From Schizochytrium sp. CCTCC M209059 (taxonomy: Eukaryota > Sar > Bigyra > Thraustochytrida > Thraustochytriidae): DNA of 64,000 bases. The notes beneath the pieces are model-generated. The model did not search any database. It saw only the letters and a list, made by a program, of their open reading frames with translations, and had not been told where the DNA came from. The translations under genes and the position numbers were made by a program. Positions 55,905 through 62,981 of the stretch are shown piece after piece. Location: positions 290-64,289 of the forward strand of contig KN805443.1 of NCBI GenBank assembly GCA_000818945.1, read 5' to 3'. The stretch's first letter is position 1, and the number at the start of each line of letters is the position of its first letter.

Positions 55905-58010
55905 TCACCGAGCCACTGAAAAGTTTGCGCGGAGTTTGGCGAGAGTTCTTGCATGCCGGCCCTTGATGGGCGCATCTCTTGGAATTTGTGCGTACAATGC
56001 CTGGGCGGTGTCCCTCTCGCCCTGGGCGAGAAACCACTGCGCCATTTCGACAAGCTCGCGAGCGTTGACACCATCACTGAGGGGAAACCTCCTTGCAAAA
56101 AGATCGAGAACTAGTTCCTTGGGTGGGTCTACCTTTTGTAGCGCCCATTTAAGAGCCCAAAAGAGCTCAAAATCACCTTCGGCGAGCGCAAGGAGCTCTG
56201 CAAACCCTTTGCTGCCACCCATGTCGGCCAAAAGTTGCATGGCGTCGTCAGGGCGCAAATCTACAAGCCATCCTTGCAAACGATCAAAGTCTGTCACTGT
56301 GAAGCCATCATGAAGAACATTTTGCGCAAAAGTAACCATGGCTTTGGCGTCGGATATGGAGTCTGCGTTCACGCAGTAGGCGCTGAGACCGAGACTTTGT
56401 CCCGGGTCGTCAAGATGTCCTGCTACACAACTCCTTACGCGCTCATCAGACGCAATAAAAGCTTCGAGCGTATATGGGTCCACTGCGCAGGAGATGCAGC
56501 CCGCATCTCCGTGTCTATCGAGGCCCGGGACGCCCGCGTGCCATGCCATGGCATCGTGTATTGAGTCTTGCATCTTGTCTGCTACAAGAACAAGAGCTTG
56601 GCGTTCAGTGCCTGCGCCAATGAGATCGCAGAGCGCGCAGGCAGCGCGTGAGTTGAGAAGAACGGTACGAAGTTGCGGGGCCGCGTCCAGTACGGCGCGA
56701 GCTCTTGGATCCTCGAGCACGCTTCCAGGTACATGCGTCGCAAAGTCGAGTTCCACGCTCGCTGTATTCGGCACAGTCGAAAGGTCATCAATTCGATTGG
56801 AAAGTCTGCGAGGCCACGTGGTGCAAGTTGCCACCTGATGCAGTCCCCGGGCGTTAGTCGCACAGACATCTGCGGGGAGCGAATCGAGCACGTAATTGCA
56901 CACGGCCACGATGGGGCCGCACGACAAATTCACAATCCGATTGCTACCTCGAAGCCTAAGAGAGTGGTACGCAGTGGTGCCAGCTCGACGCAGATCCATG
57001 ACCGCAAAATCGAGCCAGCCTTGCCTCACGAGCTCGCATACGTCGGAGCGTGTCATAAGCTGGTCCATGGCCCCGCTATGAAAGTCTGACATGATGACGC
57101 ATGCTCGCGGCGTCAGTGTCGAGCTGCCTTCGTGTGCGGTAGAAAGTTTCTGTCGCAGTGCGCGAGCAAGGCGCACAACAAAGGTACCATGGCCTGAACC
57201 AAGGTCGAGAATGTGCACGGTAGAACACTTCAGGTTATGGTCTTGACGCCGACAGAACTCAACGATGACTCGCGCGTAGCGGTCGGCGAGAAAAGAAGAG
57301 GACGTTATGCCGCAGGGAACCTGATGTGTCGTCCACGGGTCGAGCCCCGAAGTTTCATAGAAGCGCTCATTGGTGTCCCACAAGCAGCTCTGCGAGAAAA
57401 GGACACCTTCTTCCATGGGAGCAAATGCTCCCGAAGTCTCGCATTGTCTCCGTCTACGTCTCTGACGTCCACTCAGGGCACGCGGTGGACCACACGCGGT
57501 CCCTGCGGCCTCTTCGACGCGCTTTCGCTTGAAGAGGCGGCCGGTGTCTTGATGGTTGTCCGTGGAGAGGAGGGCGAGGACGTCCTTGGCGCCACAGGCC
57601 GCAAGCTCGCGTTGGAGCTGCGCTCTCTCGCGAGGTGTTGCGCAGTCGTACGTGACTGCAAGCTTTCGAGCGAGGGGACGTAAGAGCTCGCTTGGCACCA
57701 AGCGCTTGGTGTCCATTTGTCCTCGTCCTTCGAAGCCGGAGCTCTTGGAAAGCAACGTCGACGCCGCCATGTCGGCAACGCGCTGCCGCACAATGGCGTC
57801 TCGCTGTGCGCGCAGGAGCAAAAAGACGACGGCGAGAGGGAGCCTTTGCGGGGATCCGAACGTCTTGCGCGCTAGTTGCAGGAGCGCTGCAAGCACGCGT
57901 TCGAGAGCATCATTTTTGGCCATTGCTAAGCGTTGTTTCAGGTTTGGTCTTGTATAGAAAGCGGGTCGACGACCGCATACTTTTGGACCCTTTGACTTCG
58001 TTCGACCCAT
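55905..58010 (-). CDS. SAM-dependent methyltransferase of bacterial TPR-methyltransferase type
   Basis: 701 residues; starts at 58010, with an alternative ATG at 57923. The N-terminal 200 residues are basic and unrecognised. The core begins LWDTNERFYETSGLDPWTT at about 210 with the VPCGITSSSFLADRYARV segment, then SAM motif I VHILDLGSGHGTFVVRLA (265-282) and PIVAVCNYVLDSLPADVC. This order (W...YFE..G..AW...VP..VTSN.F.A..YA, GxGxGxF, ANYxxDSLxxD) fits a bacterial family of methyltransferases fused to tetratricopeptide repeats. The C-terminal 150 residues are helical and TPR-like (EMAQWFLAQGERDTAQALY), ending NFSVAR. The substrate is unknown. It converges on the RadD-like helicase gene with only 134 bases between them. 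Confidence 0.78.
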   Translation of the reverse strand: MGRTKSKGPKVCGRRPAFYTRPNLKQRLAMAKNDALERVLAALLQLARKTFGSPQRLPLAVVFLLLRAQRDAIVRQRVADMAASTLLSKSSGFEGRGQMDTKRLVPSELLRPLARKLAVTYDCATPRERAQLQRELAACGAKDVLALLSTDNHQDTGRLFKRKRVEEAAGTACGPPRALSGRQRRRRRQCETSGAFAPMEEGVLFSQSCLWDTNERFYETSGLDPWTTHQVPCGITSSSFLADRYARVIVEFCRRQDHNLKCSTVHILDLGSGHGTFVVRLARALRQKLSTAHEGSSTLTPRACVIMSDFHSGAMDQLMTRSDVCELVRQGWLDFAVMDLRRAGTTAYHSLRLRGSNRIVNLSCGPIVAVCNYVLDSLPADVCATNARGLHQVATCTTWPRRLSNRIDDLSTVPNTASVELDFATHVPGSVLEDPRARAVLDAAPQLRTVLLNSRAACALCDLIGAGTERQALVLVADKMQDSIHDAMAWHAGVPGLDRHGDAGCISCAVDPYTLEAFIASDERVRSCVAGHLDDPGQSLGLSAYCVNADSISDAKAMVTFAQNVLHDGFTVTDFDRLQGWLVDLRPDDAMQLLADMGGSKGFAELLALAEGDFELFWALKWALQKVDPPKELVLDLFARRFPLSDGVNARELVEMAQWFLAQGERDTAQALYAQIPRDAPIKGRHARTLAKLRANFSVAR

Positions 58011-58285
58011 TGCTTGGTCAATCGACTAAGACTTCGACCATGTCATGGGTCTTGCCGTGCGGGCCGCTGGCCAGCTCGACTCGCAATGAAGCATACAAGA
58101 AATAGGACGTAATTGGTGTAGGACATGTTATACGATTCGATGCGTGATGTGTGCTGAAGCACCCACCACTACATTATTGGTGCTTGTGGCCTCACTTGCA
58201 CATCGTGCATTATTTTGCTTGCTGCAAGGACCTCACCACGAAGAAGACTAACGCTACCTTTCCAGGTAAGGAAGGCGTGGTATAT
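58011..58285. other. Spacer between two minus-strand genes
   Basis: 275 bases that must hold the methyltransferase promoter and the 3' end of the triphosphatase gene. Mixed composition, with GTGCTGAAGCACCCACC forming a small hairpin near 58151-58167. Nothing else is seen. Confidence 0.45.
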
Positions 58286-60154
58286 TCAAATGTGCAAAAC
58301 GGGGTTGGCAAAGGGAGCGCAGGCAAGAATAACGGCATGTGCGTAGTACTGCGTGCGGTCAATCTGGCCCATCGTGAGCGTGCCAACGGTGCCACCCTTT
58401 TGCTTTTGATTGGTCGTTCCATGGACAATGTCGTCAGCTCGGCCGAGTTCGATTCCCTTGCGCACGAGGGATGCAAGCGCGGGAGGGATGTTGAAGGTGG
58501 CAGTCCGCGTGCAGTTTGACTCGCCGGAAGGCGAAATAATGGCGATCCAGGCAAAACACTCGACGACGCCGTTTGCAACATCATCAAAGAGACCACCCTC
58601 GATGCCGACAGCATAGGCGCCTGGATTTTTGGTGCGACAATACTCGGCCCGATTCATGGCTCCCTTGCGAGTTTCTGCGTCGCCCATGGGCTGGTCATTG
58701 ACACCCGAAGGAGCATCAATTCCGCGAAACTCGAAACGCTTGTCCAAACCATCAAAGGCGGACAAGAACCCGGCCTTGGCAGCATTAACCTTGACCGGAT
58801 TGCGACTGCCGATGATGACGCGCGTGGTCCGCGGCTTGCCCGGCTCTCCGAGCGAGCGGCGGAGCTGGAAAAGGTGCGAGAAGTAATTGTAGTAAAAGGT
58901 GGACTCGGAGATTTTGGGCACGAGGAGAGGCTTGAACTTGGTAAGCGTTTTGTCAAGGGACTCGGCGCGAACTGCAGCATCTCGGTCGCATACATCTGCC
59001 AAATTGAATGTAAAAGACGAGGACGTTTCGGGGTGCGGGTCGCGAAAGACGGCAAGATCGACCTTGCCGCCAGGACGCGTCAGCTTTTCAATCATGCCAA
59101 GGACAGACTGCTTTTTGGAAAGAACAGCGCGGCGCCACGCCTTGGTGCTGGGCAATGCCTTGGCTGCAGAGAACTCAAAAACGCGCAGCTCCTCAGGCAG
59201 GGAGAACTTGAGCGGAGCCGTGTCGTCGTCATCCGGGTCGACGAGTGAGCGCGGTTCCATCTTGAACTTGTATTCAAGGAGCTTGGAAAACGCAAAGGCA
59301 AAGTCTTGGCGGAAACGCGTCGCGTCGGAGGCGTAGAGCTCGATCCAAGCGCGCTCTCGCGGCATTCCTTGCTGTTCTCGAGAGACCTGCTTGACGAAAA
59401 AGGAGTTGTCGAACGGCGCGTCGCAGTCGACAAGGCATTTGAGCACGACCTTTTCCTGCGTCGAGAAAGACCGCAGATCCACATACGGCAACTCCTCAGC
59501 ACGCCCGGGCCGCCAGGCAGCGCGAGGGCCACCAAGTTCTTCTACAGCGAGAACCCCGGCGAGGGTGTCGACGTCGTCGCTGGAAAGTCCGTGCGCAGCG
59601 AAGCGGGCATGGACGGGGTCCAGGAGCGCGCGCGCTTGTTGCGCGAGTTTTTTGGCTCGCGTGCGGCGCTCGGCAGCTTCCGTACTGTTTTCTTCGCCAT
59701 CGAGGTGACCGTGCCAGAACCACATGGCCTGCGCGACGCGCTGTGCGCATTGCTCAACGCGGAGGAGCGCGCGCAGCGAGATGGCTAGCTCTGAAAGGAC
59801 TTTTTCGTTTTCGACAAATACCTCGGACAGGAGCGCTATGACGTGCGAAAAGTAGTTGAAGAAGAACACTTGTTCACTCGACGCGTGCTTCTTCGCCTCT
59901 GCCACCCTCGGGTCAAAGACGCTGGCTGCGGCCGCCGCAGACGCGTCGCGCCCGTTGCTCATATCGAACGAGAACATGAGCGCCTGGCTCGCCGGGTGCG
60001 CGCGACCAAAGACCGCTTCGCCGTGCTGCGAGAGCTCGCGCACGAGCTCCTCCAGCTTGCTTGTGTCGGCCAGCTCCTCCGCCCTCCCGCGCACTTTTTC
60101 CGCTGCGCGAAAGCCCAGTACCGCGCGCACGGCATCGCGCCCGGCTGCCGCCAT
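58286..60154 (-). CDS. BSD-like domain / inosine-xanthosine triphosphatase fusion
   Basis: 622 residues. The C-terminal 175 (from about 445) are an inosine/xanthosine triphosphatase of the YjjX/PRRC1 type: RVIIGSRNPVKVNAAKAGF, SGVNDQPMGDAETRKGAMNR and YAVGIEGGLFD are the substrate and metal motifs, and the domain is complete. Such enzymes cleave deaminated purine triphosphates. The N-terminal part has two BSD-like segments, ASSEQVFFFNYFSHVIALL (91-109) and LVPKISESTFYYNYFSHLFQ (411-430), both with the F-x-N-Y-F-S-H core. Between them, LYASDATRFRQDFAFAFSKL (273-292) resembles the last helix of cytochrome c/ascorbate peroxidases, but the heme-binding histidines are not visible. The fusion is read through without stop, so it is probably one protein. 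Confidence 0.8.
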   Translation of the reverse strand: MAAAGRDAVRAVLGFRAAEKVRGRAEELADTSKLEELVRELSQHGEAVFGRAHPASQALMFSFDMSNGRDASAAAAASVFDPRVAEAKKHASSEQVFFFNYFSHVIALLSEVFVENEKVLSELAISLRALLRVEQCAQRVAQAMWFWHGHLDGEENSTEAAERRTRAKKLAQQARALLDPVHARFAAHGLSSDDVDTLAGVLAVEELGGPRAAWRPGRAEELPYVDLRSFSTQEKVVLKCLVDCDAPFDNSFFVKQVSREQQGMPRERAWIELYASDATRFRQDFAFAFSKLLEYKFKMEPRSLVDPDDDDTAPLKFSLPEELRVFEFSAAKALPSTKAWRRAVLSKKQSVLGMIEKLTRPGGKVDLAVFRDPHPETSSSFTFNLADVCDRDAAVRAESLDKTLTKFKPLLVPKISESTFYYNYFSHLFQLRRSLGEPGKPRTTRVIIGSRNPVKVNAAKAGFLSAFDGLDKRFEFRGIDAPSGVNDQPMGDAETRKGAMNRAEYCRTKNPGAYAVGIEGGLFDDVANGVVECFAWIAIISPSGESNCTRTATFNIPPALASLVRKGIELGRADDIVHGTTNQKQKGGTVGTLTMGQIDRTQYYAHAVILACAPFANPVLHI

Positions 60155-60740
60155 CTTTTGCTCGCACGTTCACGACTACAACGACTACAACAACTACAAC
60201 TGCTGCCTACCACCGCGCGCGAGGTGACGCTCGCCGTGCGTGTGCAGCGAGGCAGGCGTTCGAGCCCCAGAGCCGGGGCCTCGGTCCCTCGCGCCGCAGC
60301 CGCACGTGGTTGTATTGCCAGCTTCTTTTTGCTCGACGCTTTCTTTTGCTATGATCCTCGTCAACGAGTTGGGCCTCAGGGTCTTGCTCACAAGACACAT
60401 TGAAGCCTGCAATCAATCCCGCGAGCCTAAGAGCGACGCAAGCAGCTTTTACCGCCGTCGTCAAAGCACTGCATCTGCAGCGAGCAGATAATGGATGCAA
60501 ACCCACACCAAGGATGCGAAAGAGCGGTTCGTTTTGCTTGCTCGAGACGTCGCTCAAGACCAATCAAGGCTCGCAGTCTTCGCACCTCATAAAAACGATA
60601 CGCACAGGAGTCGGCCGGCCTTGCAACGTGGCTTGTGGACCTTGGCTCGGGTCGTCCGGTAAGACGCAGCTGTGCAAGGCAGGCATCTTGCTCCCCGCCA
60701 AGTTTTCTCTTTGCCACGTGCTCACCTTTGGTGATTCTCG

Positions 60741-60764
60741 TATACGTACGTACGTACGTACGTA
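60741..60764. repeat. (TACG)n microsatellite
   Basis: Five perfect ACGT units in a self-complementary run; any length can fold into a hairpin. Related ACGTACGTATAC occurs at 47631-47642. Confidence 0.9.
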
Positions 60765-61012
60765 AGTACACAATTCGTGTGAGAACGGGGTCCTTTCGGC
60801 CGCCATTCTGCTCCTGCTCAAGATGGAGACGAACGAATCAGGGCAGGGCTCGGGGCAGGACATCCAAAGCATCAGGCTCTCCACGCGAGGCTCCCCGCGC
60901 GAAGGCCTCGAGGCAAGCCAGCCAAGAGGGCATCATGGTCTCCGCATCCGTTCCCCATTCCCTCTCATCGTGCCGCAGCATTGACTGGGTGATCAGGAAG
61001 GTGCGATTGATG

Positions 61013-61047
61013 TGATCGATGCGATCGATGCGATCGATGCGATCGAC
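61013..61047. repeat. (GCGATCGAT) nonamer repeat in the RF2 5' leader
   Basis: Nearly four units of the nonamer GCGATCGAT, in frame with the RF2 gene but upstream of its first ATG. Dense in GATC sites. It would read Ile-Asp-Ala if translated. Confidence 0.85.
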
Positions 61048-61140
61048 GACCCAAAGACCAATCGCCCGAGCTCGCAGACGCAAGGCCGGCGCTCTCGAAG
61101 CGCGCGGCGCGAGGGAGAGCCCGGGTCTCGCAGCGCGAAG

Positions 61141-62535
61141 ATGCGGCTTGGCGGCAGAGGCGTCGCTCGCGCCGTCCTCGCGGGGTCGGCGCGGGCCCGC
61201 GTGCGCGCGCGCGCAGGCATGGGCGCGGCGCAGCCACCCGCGACCGCGCGCGCGGGCCTCGACGCGGCGGCGCGCGGGCTCGAGCCCCTGGCGCGGCGCA
61301 GCGCGGCTGGCGCGTGGGCGCAATCGAGGCTGATGAGCGGCTCCGCGGACAGCGGCGGCGGCGAGCAGAGCAAGAGCACGAGCCTGCATACCGTGCAAGA
61401 GGTCTTCCGGTCGGTGTCCAGCATGGTCGAGGCCGTCCGCGTCAAGCTCGAGACACGCGGCGTGCGCGAAAAGGTGGCCGAGCTCGCCAAGGAGCTTGCG
61501 CGTGAGGATCTGTGGGACAATCCGGATCGCGCGGGTAAAATCAGCCGGGAACACGCCGCCCTCGCAGACATGATTGAATCGCTCGACGCCTTCACGACGG
61601 CCATGGACAATGCCGTCGAGATGGCCACCATGGCCGACGAGGAAGGCGAAACCCAGGTCATCGCAGACTGCCTCAGTGAGCTGGACCAGATCGAGACGCA
61701 GGTGAAACGCTTTCATCTCAATATGCTTCTTGACCACCCGGCGGACCGCCTCGGATGTATTATTGAGCTCGCCGCCGGAGCTGGCGGAACCGAGTCCTGC
61801 GATTGGACGGAAATGCTTCTTGACATGTACAAGCGCTGGGGCGAGCAGTCTGGATATCAGGCGACGATTACAGACACTTCTCCTGGCACTGAGGCTGGTC
61901 TGCGCTCGGCGGTCCTGCAAATTAGCGGACTCAACGCGTACGGCTGGGCCAAGGCCGAGACCGGCGTGCACCGCATGGTCCGCATCTCAGAGTATGACTC
62001 GAATGGCCGGCGTCAGACTTGCTTTGCGCAAGTCAATGTCATGCCTCTCATGGATGACGATGATGACAACTTTATTGAAATTGACCCCGCAGATTTGAAG
62101 ATTGACACGTACCGGGCCTCGGGTGCTGGCGGTCAGCATGTCAACACCACCGAATCGGCTGTGCGCGTGACCCACTTGCCCACGGGTGTTATTGCTCAGT
62201 GCCAGGCTGAACGTTCGCAGCACCGCAACAAGGCCATGGCAATGTCAGTTCTGCGTTCGCGTCTTTTGGAACGCAAGCTGCAGGCGGAGCGAGATGCACG
62301 ACGGGAGCAGCGTAACTCACTTGGCGACAATTCCTGGGGCAATCAGATTCGTTCCTATGTGCTTCACCCCTACAAGCTTGTCAAGGACCACCGCACCAAT
62401 CATGAGACGCCGCAGGCTCTTGCTGTGCTCAAAGGCGAGCCCGAATATCTCACGCCCTTCATGGAGTCTTATCTCGCGCAGACTGCTGCGGACGAAGATG
62501 CCATTCAAGGCGGTGAGTCCACCTCTTCCGTATGA
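61141..62535 (+). CDS. Mitochondrial peptide chain release factor 2 with variant tripeptide
   Basis: 464 residues from the ATG at 61141. The first 65 are Arg/Ala-rich without acids until residue 41, a typical mitochondrial presequence; the frame upstream lacks an ATG. The rest aligns with bacterial RF2 from the helical domain on: AGAGGTESCDWTEMLLDMYK (212-231), ETGVHRMVRISEYDSNGRRQ (273-292), the catalytic SGAGGQHVNTTE (327-338), SWGNQIRSYVL (398-408) and the C-terminal helix. In bacterial RF2 the codon-reading tripeptide is SPF; here the matching position (283-285) reads SEY. GGQ is intact, so it should hydrolyse peptidyl-tRNA, but stop-codon choice may differ. This is the mtRF2a-type factor that reads UGA or variant stops in protist mitochondria. 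Confidence 0.9.
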   Translation: MRLGGRGVARAVLAGSARARVRARAGMGAAQPPATARAGLDAAARGLEPLARRSAAGAWAQSRLMSGSADSGGGEQSKSTSLHTVQEVFRSVSSMVEAVRVKLETRGVREKVAELAKELAREDLWDNPDRAGKISREHAALADMIESLDAFTTAMDNAVEMATMADEEGETQVIADCLSELDQIETQVKRFHLNMLLDHPADRLGCIIELAAGAGGTESCDWTEMLLDMYKRWGEQSGYQATITDTSPGTEAGLRSAVLQISGLNAYGWAKAETGVHRMVRISEYDSNGRRQTCFAQVNVMPLMDDDDDNFIEIDPADLKIDTYRASGAGGQHVNTTESAVRVTHLPTGVIAQCQAERSQHRNKAMAMSVLRSRLLERKLQAERDARREQRNSLGDNSWGNQIRSYVLHPYKLVKDHRTNHETPQALAVLKGEPEYLTPFMESYLAQTAADEDAIQGGESTSSV

Positions 62536-62981
62536 ATCAACCCATGCTTCACCTTCAAACATCACCACACCACGTCGCCTCGGAATAAGCTAGTCTTCGT
62601 AGGTCGTCGTCATGCTATCCAAGAAAAAGTGCATTTATGTTAGCCCTTCCCCCCTTACTTTCGATAGAACCTGTCTCGTGCCTACCTCATTTCATGTCTT
62701 GTTTTGCAGCACCGAGAGCTCACCCACCCGAGAGGTTCTGGGAGCTCAACCGAGAGGTCTTGAGTCGTTTGGTAAACGAGATGCCACGGGCCATCATCAT
62801 GCCACGATGCTCTCTCTCAGCGGAAAGTCGATGACGCCGCTCGACGCCGCTCATAATAAAGAAGGTGAGGTGGCGGCGGCGGCGATCGAGGGAAGGTAGG
62901 TCATCAATACCGACAGATCGTATCGCGCGTGGGTGGCGGAGGCGGAGGCCCCGGCGCGGCGGCCCGGCGCAGACGGGCACC
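62536..62981. other. Intergenic region between RF2 and the NudE-like gene
   Basis: 446 bases. The first half is a pyrimidine-rich 3' region, the second half GC-rich promoter with GGTGGCGGCGGCGGC just upstream of the start. A minus-strand frame spans it but translates to Ser/Arg-rich low-complexity sequence. No gene is supported. Confidence 0.55.

Larger units (their letters stand above)
60155..61140. other. Divergent promoter of the triphosphatase and RF2 genes
   Basis: 986 bases. Contains an (ACGACTACA)n stretch at about 60172-60202, a (TACG)n run at 60741-60764, and (GCGATCGAT)n at about 61013-61047 in the RF2 leader. Long frames here (for instance 60838-61971 minus) are shadows of GC-rich DNA. 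No gene is supported. Confidence 0.6.

Noticed and set aside
60838..61971. 377-codon minus-strand frame antisense to RF2
   Set aside because: Arg/Ala/His-rich translation with no domain; it mirrors the well-conserved RF2 gene and the GC-rich presequence, so it is a shadow.
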